Shown here in pieces: positions 11,407-22,611 of a DNA stretch of 64,000 nucleotides. A model generated the notes under the pieces. It did no database searches, was not told where the DNA came from, and saw only the letters and a program-made list of their open reading frames with translations. Both the position numbers and the translations under genes were made by a program. Origin of the DNA: Flaccisagitta enflata (taxonomy: Eukaryota; Chaetognatha; Sagittoidea; Aphragmophora); assembly GCA_965153355.1 (NCBI GenBank), contig OZ231127.1, positions 35,836,001 to 35,900,000 on the forward strand. Direction: 5' to 3'. Position 1 is the stretch's first letter. Each line of letters opens with the position of its first letter.

Positions 11407-11987
11407 AAGAGAATAGGAGGTGGGAAAGAAAATAAGAGTAAGAGCGATGACTAGCGTGGCGGAATTTTGCCGAGTGATGGACAGCTTTCCCGAATCAGCA
11501 CAATAGATCTTAGAGCGTGGTGAGGCCTGAGGCGCCGTGACGACTACCGAATTGCCGATAAGAACCTCCTGGAAGATTGAATATGAATACTGACCTTTTT
11601 GGTCAAGTCGGGATGAAGGAAAAAGAGGAAGAATACGGAGACTGAATAGAAAGACAAGAGACCATGAGAAAAAAACAACAAAATAAAGGTTGTGAATGAG
11701 TATAGGGATTTGAAAGAAAAAAAATCTTTGGGGGGGATACAGTAGTGGTGCAGAAGACAGATGTGCATATGTACAGTAGATGTCGTCTAGACTTGGAAAT
11801 ACGGGGGAGCTAGTAACCTGAGCATCAGTACAATGAGGGGACTGATATTTTGCTGGTGTAATGTATAGACCATAAGGGGTTGACGATGGGGTATGGCATC
11901 CCCCTACGGCTTACCTTACACAAAAAACTTTTAGTACAAAACATTAGGATCAATCATTTTTATGGCAGAATTTCAGCTTCATCTATA

Positions 11988-12319
11988 TGGATACACAGAA
12001 GATCCGCAAGATGTCATGCTGCTGACACCAGGAGATGTGTGCTAGGTCGAGACGTGCTTCGCTTGGGTCCTGGACTTGGAACCAGGCACAGGGGTAGAGA
12101 CCTTCCCCCTGAGGTGGCTTACAGCTGTCCTCACACTTCCCGAAAGGAGGTGCCCAGGGGAGGATCGATCCTGGGATCATGTGGTCATGCAGCCGAGGCT
12201 TTCCTCGGTGCGCCACCGTGTCTTGTCCGGAAGCAGATTATCTGGAACTTTCTTTATGGACAGCAGATCCTGCATTAAGCCATTATGCAGTGCTAGTCTG
12301 GATGAGGTCATTGCCCACC
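11988..12319 (-). mobile_element. tRNA-derived SINE-like repeat, copy 1
   Basis: Read on the minus strand it has a Pol III promoter-like head: A-box-like TGGCGCACCGAGG and B-box GGATCGATCCT at tRNA-like spacing (about 12145-12216). A body of about 250 bases follows, ending GGATCTTCTGTGTATCC. About 330 bases are repeated at 12639-12970 with roughly 95% identity by eye. Confidence 0.55.
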
Positions 12320-12638
12320 TGCCCCCAAGACTGTGACTCGCCTATTCACACCGTGATAGGAAGGGATCATGGTGTTGGCTATGCGGTGTGTCGGGCCGAA
12401 GAGCAGTCTCAAGATGGAATGACCGTACCACAAAGGTTGGGTATCGTATGCACCATTGTAGAAATTTTTGCCTGTTGCATGGGTGTGACCCGTCCCGTGG
12501 GCGCCTAGGTGGACCTGTTGGGTATCTACCATTGTAGGTGACTTTGCACTGTTTTGCCATAGCATGGGTGTGACCCGTCCCGTGGGCTCCTAGGTGGCAT
12601 ATGCGTTGGAGACAGTTCGACTGTCGGGCTCACCAGTG
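12320..12638. repeat. block between SINE copies with an internal repeat
   Basis: The phrase CATGGGTGTGACCCGTCCCG with GGGCGCCTAGGTGG occurs at 12478-12512 and again at 12563-12597. It contains the small hairpin CAGTTCGACTG. No gene. Confidence 0.5.
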
Positions 12639-12970
12639 TGGATACACAGAAGATCTGCAAGATGTCATGCTGCTGACACCAGGAGACGTGTGCTAGGTCG
12701 AGACGTGCTTCGCTCGGGTCCTGGACTTGGAACCAGGCACAGGGATAGAGACGTTCCCCCTGAGGTGGCTTACAGCTGTCCTCACGCTTCCCGAAAGGAG
12801 GTGCCTAGGGGAGGATCGATCCTAGGACCATGTGGTCATGCAGCCGAGGCTTTCCTCGGTGCGCCACCGAATCATGTCCGGAAGCAGATTATCTGGAACT
12901 TCCTTTATGGACAGCAGATCCTGCATTAAGCCATTATGCAGTGCTAGTCTGGGTGAGGTCATTGCCCACA
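12639..12970 (-). mobile_element. tRNA-derived SINE-like repeat, copy 2
   Basis: Direct repeat of 11988-12319, same orientation, with the same A- and B-box-like motifs on the minus strand. Confidence 0.55.
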
Positions 12971-13172
12971 TCTATTTGCTTTAATTGCAAAACCAGCCTC
13001 GAATTCAAACCTGGAACCTTTAAAGAAATAAACTGATCACAATAAATCTGAAGTTGAGTGAGTTAACCACGAGACCAATTCCGACAGCTGTTCAAGTGAA
13101 GCTAATATGATTTAGTATATTCAAAAGAATTTTCTATCCACAGAGCTGCCATACCCCATCGTCAACCCTATA

Positions 13173-13850
13173 GGACATAAGCATTATACACACACAGTTT
13201 CATTTGATTGGCACAAATAGTAGCTAACAGTGGCCAAAAAAAAACCCGGACACTGCTTATTTCTATCATAACTTGGTGCTGCATTTGAAAAAGTACATAA
13301 AATCTATGACCATTTTAAAGATCTTCAAAAAATCTTCGATTTGAGTCGTTGAACAAAATTCTAACTTAAAAACTCTAGAAGTTATGTTAATTTAAAAAAA
13401 GAGTATCAAATTGAAATCTGCCAGATATGACGTTTTTTTCTAACTTGAATTCATGGACTAAATGTCTTTATTTGATTACCATTTTTAAACGGATTGACTC
13501 AAAAATGTCTGCTTGGCGCCATTTTGTAGATAATGAGTTGTATTTTCATTTTCTCTTAAATTTTTCTTAGTTTCCTTTTGTCAGATATGTTTTATATGCT
13601 TTTAAAGACAGAATTACAAGTACAGAATTCCTTCTATTGACAGATTATGGTGATGCTCACTTCAAACTGTTGCCATTTCTAAACGATTTGAGCTAAAACT
13701 TTCTGCTTGGTCTAGATTTGAAGAACTTTCAAAGATCTTTCAAACGGTCACTGATTTTTTGTATTTTCATTGAGACTGAGCCGGTCAAAGGCATCAAAAA
13801 CCGCCGCGTCCGGTTTTTTTTTTTGCCACTGTTACGATATTGGGGCCCCC
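13173..13850. other. AT-rich TE interior
   Basis: No coding exon. CATTTTTAAACGGATTGACTC and CATTTCTAAACGATTTGAGC are related phrases also seen in other foldbacks (about 26770, 49090, 59490), so this is decayed transposon sequence. Confidence 0.4.
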
Positions 13851-14267
13851 GTATTTCCAAGTATAGACGACATCTACTGTACCCAAATGATCATCAAAAT
13901 AGAAAAGCATCAACTTTATAACAATGTTGTTCCAAAAACGAATCTAATGACTCCAGATTAGTTTCACTTAAAAAAGCTTGATTTACTTTTCCGAATGCGA
14001 CAAATCCGATTGTAGTTTCTGAGAAGACAAGCTTCCGAAATTGATGTTTCCATTCCCAAGATAGTATCTGATCTTTGGCCATAATCAATGCCAGGATTTC
14101 TGCATGATTTGAAGCCACAGTCAAGAAAACCAGATTTCTTATCTCGGTCACATGCAATGCTGCAAGGAGAATTCAGATGTTGGGCACCAGTTCTACTCCT
14201 TTGGAACGTAAAAGTCTCGAGGGAAAAATGGTGCTTGATTTGTCCCCACTCACAAAGTCACTGACTT

Positions 14268-14440
<173 letters not shown>

Positions 14441-14681
14441 TCGATTGACAGAGCTTGAAACAAGGAAGGATAGAAGAAGGCCACACAGAGAAACAGCAAT
14501 GACAATAAGAAAGCTATGGTAGAGAGGAACACGCATAGACAGACAATCAGCCCGACAGACAGAAAGACACAAAGAATAAGATGGAGCGCAAAAACGGCCG
14601 TTGGATGAAATTCAGGGGTAGTTCATTAATCTTTTCTTCCATGACATTCGTGACGTTTGTCGCCGAGAGCCTTATAAATTT

Positions 14682-14834
<153 letters not shown>

Positions 14835-15065
14835 CCGTCACTTCATGTCAGAGCTGTGACCAGTGAGATCGTTGACGCTCAGTCTTGCGCCTTTTGTCTC
14901 CTACTCTACGCTCAGAGATGTAACTTCCTGAGGTTTATGACCAGCGTGGCATTTTTCAACCTTTTTTCTTTTTCGCTTACAAACACAATTGAATTACAAG
15001 ACGTTAATTACCACAAAAGATTGACCCCCACCCCGGCCTCTACCACTGAGTAAAAAAAGGTTGCT

Positions 15066-15265
15066 TTTTTAGTCGCGTGCTACGCGACTCTACAACCCGC
15101 TTTGTCGGTCCGTCCGTCCGTCGGTCCGTCCGTCCATCACACTTTACTTTTTTTGAGTTTTTGGGGTCTTTGGCCTTACTGCTCCTGCCCAAATGATGGA
15201 GTGGCCTCAGATTTGGCCCCTGCCCACCCGCACGCGACTTCGGTAGCCGTGTATCCGGCCTTGTT
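15066..15265 (+). mobile_element. family A element (A1), full length
   Basis: The clearest complete copy. TTTTTT is followed by the hairpin AGTCGCGTGCTACGCGACT, a (GGTC/GTCC)n core, GCTCCTGCCCAAATG, then CCCGCACGCGACTTCGG and the end GTGTATCCGGCCTTGTT inside a T run. The 3' copy GCACGCGACT is the complement of the 5' arm AGTCGCGTGC. No coding capacity. Confidence 0.85.
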
Positions 15266-15401
15266 TTTTGTAAAAGGCGTCATGGAGTGTGGTTCGTTAC
15301 TGTGTCCTTTCTGATTTTTCCCCACATTATAAAAGAAATCGTAGAATATACCGTTAGTTCGGTTTCCATGCTAAAAGATGAGGCTTGTATATCATTGTTA
15401 C

Positions 15402-15812
15402 CTCTGACATCGTCGTCGTTATAAAACACCTCGTTGGAGATGCTCGAGTCGTGCCGAGTGAATTTCCGATCATCTTCGTCTTCGTCACCTCCATCAATGT
15501 CGACGTTGTCACCGTTGCCATTTTCTTTGGATGTGGTGGTGGTGGGGGTGGTGGTGGTGGTGGTGGTGGTTGTTGTGGTTGTTTTGGAGGTTGAGGTGGT
15601 TTCTGGGGAAGCTTTATCATCGTTGACTTCATCGGGTTTTCCCGCGGAGAGGCTGGAAGAAGTGGCGGCCGCATCACTGTCGCCGCCACCGCCTCCGGCG
15701 CCTTCGCCGCTGTCGCCGCCGCCATCGCCGTCATCACCGCCGCCGCAGCCGCCACTTCCGCCACCGGCGACGTCTCCTGGATGGGATGAACTCGACCCTG
15801 AAGACACTTTCG
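15402..15812 (-). CDS. SGSM1/2: SGSM1/2-like gene, exon j (Gly/Ser/Thr/Asp-rich insert of TBC domain)
   Basis: 411-bp exon with acceptor TTTTCTGAAACAG before 15812 and donor GTCAGAG|GTAACA at 15402. It enters phase 1 and leaves phase 1. It begins KVSSGSSSSHPGD and then runs through Gly/Asp, Thr and acidic low-complexity stretches. It ends RKFTRHDSSISNEVFYNDDD, matching the vertebrate SGSM1/2 pattern in which an SSGSS block and an HRDSTISN phospho-site-like block follow the first TBC segment. The insert between the two blocks is longer than in vertebrates and is partly built from in-frame trinucleotide repeats (GGC/GAC and ACC/ACA). The splice borders could differ by a few bases. Confidence 0.8.
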
Positions 15813-15835
15813 CTGTTTCAGAAAATGTTTGGCGA

Positions 15836-15965
15836 AGGAATAGAAGGAAGGGAAGGAGAAGGGAAGGAAGAAAGGGAAGGGAAGGAGAAGGGAAGGAAGA
15901 AAAGGAATTGAAGGAGAAAGGAAGGAAGGGAAGAAAGGGGAGGAAAGGAGAAGGGAAGGAAGGTA
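15836..15965 (+). repeat. GGAAG-rich purine tract
   Basis: Irregular AAGGGAAGGAGAAGG repeats just upstream of exon j on its sense strand, where they read as a C/T-rich tract before the acceptor. Confidence 0.85.
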
Positions 15966-16082
15966 ATAGAAGTATAGAAGGAGGTGAAATTGGGGGATCA
16001 GAGGATCTTTCAGCACTTGACTAACTTGTCCTCTTTCTTTAAGCTGGCCAGTTTGGCTGTTCGTTGGCTGTCCGTCCATCTA

Positions 16083-16105
16083 ACAACAACAACGAAAACA
16101 ACAGC

Positions 16106-16203
<98 letters not shown>
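16083..16203 (+). repeat. (CAA)n microsatellite
   Basis: About 38 CAA units in the short intron between exons i and j. Confidence 0.95.
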
Positions 16204-16204
<1 letters not shown>

Positions 16205-16270
16205 AACTAAAAGATACCGTGCCTTATATGAAAAAAAAAAGGTTTCAATTTTTTCGATTCTAGTATTTAC

Positions 16271-16430
16271 CAGCGACAAATTGTTCTTGATCTCTTTGTT
16301 GCACGAGCGCATCAACGACGAGCCAATCGGACAAAATGTTGGAGTAATGTCTTTTGATCGCATCGTCGACTTTTTGGCGCTCGTCGGCAGTTTGGCCGAA
16401 TTCGTAATGACCAAGAAGATACGGCCAAAC
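16271..16430 (-). CDS. SGSM1/2: SGSM1/2-like gene, exon i (TBC domain core start)
   Basis: 160-bp exon with acceptor TGTCACTGTCAAG before 16430 and donor GTCGCTG|GTAAAT at 16271, phase 0 to 1. It encodes VWPYLLGHYEFGQTADERQ and on to SDWLVVDALVQQRDQEQF. The VWP(F/Y)LLGHY motif is the hallmark of the SGSM group within TBC/RabGAP proteins, and the following helix with W..(C/V)..(V/L)V.QR(E/D) matches SGSM2. TBC domains stimulate GTP hydrolysis on Rab GTPases; SGSM proteins act on Golgi/endosomal Rabs and bind Rap and Rab9 through other domains. The catalytic IxxDxxR and YxQ motifs belong to exons beyond the left edge. Confidence 0.92.
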
Positions 16431-16900
16431 CTTGACAGTGACAGGGACGATTGAGCGGAAAAGAGAGCGAACTTGAGCGAAAGTTTAAAGCTATTTGGGC
16501 TTAACCACGAAATGGCTAACCAAGAGCCCCATATTCTAAAGTGAGACGGAAGGACCGACAGGCTATCTCTTCAAGAAGACGTAGGTGTGATCTCAAACAA
16601 TTGGTGACCGTCGACATTATACAAGCCATGATCGCTACTTTTACTTGATGAATTTACTGTTCATGTCAAAGTCGTAATCAGTATTTCTTTATTAACTTAA
16701 TCGAGTGTGAACTAGAACGCATTGTGTTTGAAATTTTGAATACCTCGTGCCATTTTCGCCATCGCCATTTTTTTTTAAATTCTTGTTAAAACGAGCTGTT
16801 TTTTGGACAGCACAGAAACAGACTGTTGACTGATTCATTCTGCTTATGCAAATCATATTAAGGCCTAAGGGCGCAACGCCCTTATACAGACTGATTTCCA
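16431..16900. other. intron sequence, no feature recognised
   Basis: Mixed-composition intron between exons h and i. No array or repeat end was found before 16900. Confidence 0.4.
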
Positions 16901-16901
16901 C

Positions 16902-17534
16902 TGATACCACGCGAATCACAAAAAAAGACGCACTTTTAAATGACCATTTAAGCCATTTTTTCATTAATTTCAAGTTGAATGCTTTGCAATATTGAAAAGC
17001 TGAGCTTATAAGCTTTTAGAATCAAAAAGAAAAAGTTCCTAATCTTGAGGCGTTTGTGCGTAGTAAAAAAAAAGTAAAAATAGTCAAAAACCGTTTTCAC
17101 AATTCCATAAAAGAAAAAGAATTCAAGATAATCAGTGTTTCACTTTGAACAGCAATAACTTTTAAACCGTTTGAGATACAGACTTAGGATTGTTCTAGAA
17201 TGAAAGAAAATTCAAAAATCTTTAAAATTACTTTGTCTGAAAAATGCTTGAAACTTTATCTTAAATCTTTTCAATAGATATAGAAACTGTAAACTATTTT
17301 TTTAAGGATTTTGTATTTTGTCATGTGCTCAAAATAGTAGTTGTCTTTGACTGGCTCTAACTTTTAAACAGTTTGAGATACAGACCTGGGATTGGTCTAG
17401 ATAGAAAAAAAATTCAAAAGTCTTCAAATTACCTTCAATGAAAAAAAATTTTTAAACAATTTTTTTTGTCTGTTCTATCAATAAATGACCAGGTGCGTCT
17501 TTTATTTGATTTGCGTGGTATACACTGATACATA
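16902..17534. mobile_element. foldback-type element with AAAGACGCAC arms
   Basis: CACTGATACCACGCGAATCA plus AAAGACGCACTTTTAAATGA near 16906 is inverted near 17480-17530. The interior has two direct copies (17150-17230 and 17345-17430) of a TAACTTTTAAACCGTTTGAG-type block. The AAAGACGCAC motif recurs at 34088 and at 53625/53780. Confidence 0.55.
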
Positions 17535-18230
17535 CTGATATGTGTGAAGGCATGATAAGTATTACATTGCAAGGCAAAATTACCGACCATAAAAGGGTGA
17601 ACCTCTCCAAGCCGAATTTCGGACAAGAGTTAAGACTGAAACTATGCCAGTCAAATTCGGACTTGAGTGGAATGATGCAACACATCCCTCATTTTCAATT
17701 TTAACTAGAGTGGTATTTATTTAAACTTCCACACCAGGATTCTAAAAGACTGGTTTATCATTTTTGTTAAAAAGGTTGTTTAATCATTTTTTCCCTTAAA
17801 ATTGAATTTGTTTTCTTTGTTGAGCTCTATCTTTATTGACCCCACTTTTTCAGTTATTCTAAAATAAGAATTACTGAGATTCAAATTCCTCTTTAGGATA
17901 TGAAAAATCATTATGAAATTAAGTCGAGAAATAAAAAAAACCTTCATTTGTTATTTCCTGTATTGATATTTTCAGAAATTGAAAAAAAAATGATTTAAAT
18001 AGAGATTGACAATAATAGATTGTGTTAACAGATATTATAAAAAAAATGAAGCGAGATGCAAAAAAAGTTGTAATCAGGCCCAAGAAAACTTTCTTTTTGA
18101 AGTTTACATATTCCTAAACCACTCTGGTTAGAGAATAATTTTCTAGTTAGAGAATAGGCAATCAAAACTAAAACCACCTTAGTCCAATTCTGCCTTTAGT
18201 GGTTTAGGAGCTAACTGCCCTCATTTTCAG
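17535..18230. other. AT-rich intron, no gene
   Basis: A-rich decayed sequence. TAGAGTGG and CACTCTGGTTAGAG blocks near 17706 and 18119 may be the ends of one more inverted repeat. Confidence 0.35.
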
Positions 18231-18450
18231 ATGAGGGTTCGGCCTTGAGTGCCCTCCACCCACATGGGTCAGATACAACTTGTTTTATAGCGTCCGATGA
18301 CATGCTACAAATCTGTCGTTCCAATTCCAGAACTCGCAGAAGGTTAATCAGTCGACTTAAGCTAAGGCTCAGTGTTTTACGAGTTTCCTTTCTATGTTTA
18401 ACCACATGGGAGCTAAAAACGGAGATTGAGAGACCAACCCAATCAGTGAA

Positions 18451-18707
<257 letters not shown>

Positions 18708-18744
18708 CACCTACGATGCAGGCCCTACATAAGTCGTTAATTAC

Positions 18745-18881
18745 CTGTTTCCTAATTGAATGATCGGCTATCCCGCCGAAATAGACTAATCGAAAGACTT
18801 CTTGGCGTTTGTTTTGGTCCATCGTCCCATCAGAGGCGCGGTAACTCTCCCATTCCGATTTGGTTAAACCACCGCTAGCAT
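18745..18881 (-). CDS. SGSM1/2: SGSM1/2-like gene, exon h (start of TBC domain)
   Basis: 137-bp exon with acceptor CTACTCATGGTCCAG before 18881 and donor AGGAAACAG|GTAATT at 18745, phase 1 to 0. It encodes ASGGLTKSEWESYRASDGT and then EVFRLVYFGGIADHSIRKQ. GLT..W..Y followed by (V/I)Y(Y/F)GGI...IRK is the SGSM1/2 entry into the TBC domain, and it joins in frame to VWPYLLGHY of exon i. The junction codon with exon g is G|AT (Asp). Splice sites and phase agree, so this call is firm. Confidence 0.92.
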
Positions 18882-19182
18882 CTGGACCATGAGTAGAACA
18901 AGCATGGTTACAATACAAAAAATTGAGAAGAAAATTATAACAAATACAGTAAATAATTAATAGATTAACACCAAAGCGCTCTTATCACTTTTATTGCTTG
19001 TTTATTCCATTATGTCTTTCTTAGTAGCGAGCAGAATTTCTATTTAGTTGGTCCATCGGTCGGTCAGTCACACTTCGGGTTTTTGGACCGCCTTTTACGA
19101 TCCCTGCCCTGAGCGTATGTTCTTTCATTGTTTCATTGAATATTTGTTTCTCGTACTTTTGTTTCTTAGTTTCTCCGTGTCA

Positions 19183-19374
19183 TTTTTAGTTGCGGACACG
19201 CAACTCTATAAAAGGCTTTGTCCGTCCGTCCGTCGGTTGGTCGGTCGGTTGGTTGGTTGGTTGGTTGGTCGGTCGGTCGGTTGGTCCATCACGCTCGAGT
19301 TGAAAAGTGGGAAAACGCGTATTTCCGCCCCTGCCCACCCGTCTGCAACTGATGGCCGTGTATCCGGCCTTGTT
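19183..19374 (+). mobile_element. family A element (A2), full length
   Basis: TTTTT + AGTTGCGGACACGCAACT hairpin, (GTCC/GGTT/GGTC)n core, CACGCTCGAGTTGAAAAGTG, then CCCGTCTGCAACTGATGGCC and GTGTATCCGGCCTTGTT. 3' GTCTGCAACT pairs with the 5' arm AGTTGCGGAC apart from one mismatch. Confidence 0.85.
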
Positions 19375-19484
19375 CCTTTGTTCCCTCGTTGTTCTTTTTT
19401 TTGCTTGTTTGTTTGTTGTTTGTTGTTTCTTTCTTTCTTTCTTTCCTTCTTTTTTAACTTCCCTTGAGTTCTTTGAATATCTCT

Positions 19485-19524
19485 GTCTCTGTCTCTTTCT
19501 CTTTCTCTTTCTCTTTCTCTATTT

Positions 19525-19609
<85 letters not shown>
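19485..19609 (+). repeat. TCTTTC/(TC)n array
   Basis: CTCTTT hexamers pass into pure TC. Confidence 0.95.
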
Positions 19610-19611
<2 letters not shown>

Positions 19612-19761
19612 TACGTTTTGCATATGTCTCCCCATGATTTGGATCCTAAGCAGGATTCTTTTTCTTTTAAAGCAACACCATGTGTCGGCACCACGTGTCG
19701 GCAAAGTCGGTTTGGTTGCCAATTGTCGAAGCTGCTGGTAGTTTGGAACTGTCGCGACAAA

Positions 19762-19903
<142 letters not shown>

Positions 19904-20165
19904 TTGTTGCTGTTGTTGTCATTGACGTTTCTTTTGACGTTGTTGGTGGTGTTGTTGATGTGATCATCGTAGTCGTTCGTTCGTTTGTTCGTTGTTGTCC
20001 TTATCCTTGTACAGTTGTACTTGTTGTAGTTGTTGTTGTCGTTGTTGTCGTTGTTGTTGTTTTTCTTTTGGCATCATCGTCACCTTCCACTCTGATGCGT
20101 GTTCTATGGGTCTCCTCTGCCAAGCGTTTAGTGGTTTTCCAGTCCGGTTCATTCCTAGGTTTCTC

Positions 20166-20355
20166 TTTTTAGTCGCGTGCACGCGACTCTACAACCCGCT
20201 TTGTCCGTCGGTCGGTTGGTCCGTCGGTCACACTTTACTTTTTTTATGATCTTATTTCTTTGATCTCACTGCTCCTGCCCAAATGGTCTGGTGACCTCAA
20301 ATATGGCCCCTGCCCACCCGCATGCAACTTCGGTAGCCGTGTATCCGGCCTTGTT
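20166..20355 (+). mobile_element. family A element (A1), full length
   Basis: Hairpin AGTCGCGTGCACGCGACT is a perfect palindrome, followed by a GGTC/GTCC core, GCTCCTGCCCAAATGG, CCCGCATGCAACTTCGG and GTGTATCCGGCCTTGTT. The interior matches the 15066 copy closely. Confidence 0.85.
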
Positions 20356-20557
20356 TTTCCTACCATCTTGTTTTCCTTACTTCCTAAGTTTCCTTTCAAC
20401 TCATTGAAGTTTTTTTTCACTCTTTCGTCCCTTTTGACATTATCCTGTCTGTCCTACTGTTAGTCTTTCTTCCTTCCTCGCTTGAAATCTTGTTTGTTTT
20501 TCTACCTCTTTATTTCATTTTTTCATTTTTTTTTTCATTTTTGGGTGGCGGCTTTTT

Positions 20558-20805
20558 TTTTTAGTCGCGTGCTACGCGACTCTATAAGCCACTTTTTGGT
20601 CAGTCCGTCGGTCTGTCAGTCCGTCACAAAACTGTTTTTAAGGTTTTTTAAAGTTTTTTTTTATGTCTCTGAATGGTAGAAAAGAATCTTTGTGGAGTAA
20701 ATGACCATTTCAAACGTCTTTTTGAGAAAAAAAATGTTTGTCGTTCTGTCTGCCTGACTTTTTTGAAAGTGCCGACGCACGCGACTTAGGTCAAATGACC
20801 TTGTT
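20558..20805 (+). mobile_element. family A element, subfamily A1c
   Basis: Starts with the AGTCGCGTGCTACGCGACT hairpin but ends GACGCACGCGACTTAGGTCAAATGACCTTGTT. A nearly identical copy in reverse is at 36118-36370, which defines a subfamily. Confidence 0.8.
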
Positions 20806-20814
20806 ATATGTATA

Positions 20815-20998
20815 TATTAGCCTCGAGGCTCCTATCCAAGCCATGAGGCTCAAATCCCAGCATAAAGGCCCAAATCCTAGCTTTGAGGCTTAAAGCCTAG
20901 CCTCCGGGCCACTGACTCTCTTACTGAACCAACTTGACACACACTGACTTGGGAGCAACGGGCAATGCTGATCATCTGATGCTTTTACGACTTTTGAA
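20815..20998 (+). mobile_element. right part of a family E element
   Basis: GCTCAAATCCCAGC-type units, then GGGAGCAACGGGCAATGCTG and GATGCTTTTACGACTTTT, the family E right end. Confidence 0.6.
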
Positions 20999-21247
20999 CA
21001 TTTTTAGTTGCGGACACGCAACTCTATAAGAGGCTTTGTCCGTCCGTCCGTCCGTCCGTCCGTCCCTCCGTCCGTCCGTCCGTCCGTCCCTCCGTCCGTC
21101 CCTCCGTCTGGAGTCATCAAGTTGAAAAGTGGGAAAACGAGCATTTTTGATACTTTTGGGCAGCGGCCCCGAAGGGGCCGATGACCTATGCTTTCACACA
21201 GGAGAAATTTTTCCTCCTCCTTCTTCTCCTTCTCCTCCATCCATCCA

Positions 21248-21940
21248 CCCCCTTTGAGACCTAAATCCCAGCCTCGAAGCTCAAATCCCAGCCTCTAGGC
21301 TAAAATCCCAGCCTTGATGCTCAAATCCCAGCCTTGATGCTCAAATCCCAGCCTTGAGGCCGAAATCCCAGCCTTAAGGCTCAAATCCCAGCTTTGATAC
21401 TCAAATCCCAGCCTTGTGGCCGAAATCCCAGCCTTGAGGCCAAAATCCCAGCCTCGAGGCTCAAATCCCAGCCTTGATGCTCAAATCCCAGCCTTGAGGC
21501 CGAAATCCCAGCCTTGAGGCTCAAATCCTAGCCTTAAGGCTCAAATTCCAGGCTCGAGGCTCAAATCCTAGTCTTGAGGCTCAAATCCCAGCCTTGAGAG
21601 GCAAATTGCAGCCTCGAGACTTAAATGTCAGCCTCGAGGCTGAAATCCCAGTATCGTAGCTCAGATCCTAGCCAGGAGGCTCAAATCCCAGCCTGGACGC
21701 TTGAATCCCAGCTTGGATGCTCAAATCCCAGCCTGGAAGCTCAACCTCACAGCCTCAAGGCTCAAATTCCAGCCTCAAGGCCCAAATCCCAGCCTCAAGG
21801 CTCAAATCCCAGCCTCAAGGGTCTAATCTCAGCCTCAAGGCTCTAATCTCAGCCTCCAGGCTCAAATCCTAGCCTCAAGGTTCAAATCCCAGCGTCAAGG
21901 CTCAAATTCCAACCTTGAGGCTCAAATCCCATTTTTGGGC
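21248..21940 (+). repeat. about 20-bp minisatellite
   Basis: About 33 units near GCTCAAATCCCAGCCTTGAG with point variants. It resumes for two units at 22612-22650 after the inserted element. Confidence 0.95.
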
Positions 21941-22611
21941 AGCGGCTCCGAAGGGGACGAAGTCCTGTGGAACACAGGGGGACTTTCGTTCGTCCGTCCG
22001 TCCGTCCGTTCGTCCGTTAGTCCCCCCCCTTTGTCAGACCCCTCAGGCCTCACATCAGGCCTCTCAAGCCTCAAATCCAGCCTCTCAGGTCTCAAATCCA
22101 GCCTGAACAGGCCTCAAATCTGGCCTCTCAGGTCTCAAATCTGGCCTCTCAGGCCTCAAATCTGGCCTCTCAGGCCTCAAATCTGGCTTCTCAGGCCTCA
22201 AATCCAAATTCTCAGGCATCAAATCTGGCCTCTCATGCCTCAAATTAGGCCTCAAATCAGCCATCTAAACCTCAATTTATTGCTTCCAGGCTTCAAATCA
22301 GTCCTCTGGCCTTTCAAGCCTTAATCCAGCTCTCGCAAGCCTCAAGTCAGCCCTCTTAAGCTTCCAATCGGCATTCTCAGGGCTTGTATCAGTCTTCTTA
22401 GACCTCAGTTTAGGCTCTTGAATGCCTTCAGTCAGCCCTCTATAGCATCTCATCCACTTCTTCAGGTAGGACGAACGAAAGTCCCCCTGTGTTCTACAGG
22501 ACTTTGTCCCCTTCGGGGCCGCTGCCCTGCTTCCCCTCACTCCAATTCACAATCACTCAAAGCAGGGCAACGGGTATCGCTGACCACATATTGCCATTGG
22601 GCGACCTGTTA
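21941..22611 (+). mobile_element. inner family E element with GCCTCTCAGG array
   Basis: The left arm GGGCAGCGGCTCCGAAGGGG followed by AAGTCCTGTGGAACACAGGG is inverted at 22466-22528. Between them is a 21-bp array (GCCTCTCAGGCCTCAAATCTG). To the right of the inverted arm are GGGCAACGGGTATCGCTGAC and ...GGGCGACCTGTT. The host array continues on both sides, so this is an insertion into it. Confidence 0.8.

Larger units (their letters stand above)
11873..13172. mobile_element. inverted-repeat element enclosing a SINE pair
   Basis: GGGTTGACGATGGGGTATGG-type ends at about 11873-11900 and inverted at about 13147-13172. It encloses the two 330-bp direct repeats and the block between them. Confidence 0.55.
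11774..13879. mobile_element. TA-flanked element, CAGTAGATGTCGTC family, copy 2
   Basis: Same 36-base terminal repeats as the element at 6057-9242, flanked by TA at 11772-11773 and 13880-13881. The interior is unrelated to copy 1. It holds another inverted-repeat element (11873-13172) carrying two SINE-like copies, then AT-rich sequence. Confidence 0.75.

Noticed and set aside
12145-12216. A functional tRNA gene on the minus strand
   Set aside because: A- and B-box-like motifs are present, but no 7-bp acceptor stem or convincing anticodon arm can be paired; it is repeated as part of a 330-base unit.
12076-12929. Open frames with paired copies at 11880-12278 and 12594-12929 looking like a duplicated small gene
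   Set aside because: They fall on the SINE-like direct repeat and are open on both strands; Pol III-like motifs explain the repeat better.
21248-22330. CRISPR-like appearance of regularly spaced repeats
   Set aside because: The units are contiguous minisatellite repeats with no unique spacers, in a eukaryotic intron, and bounded by transposon arms.
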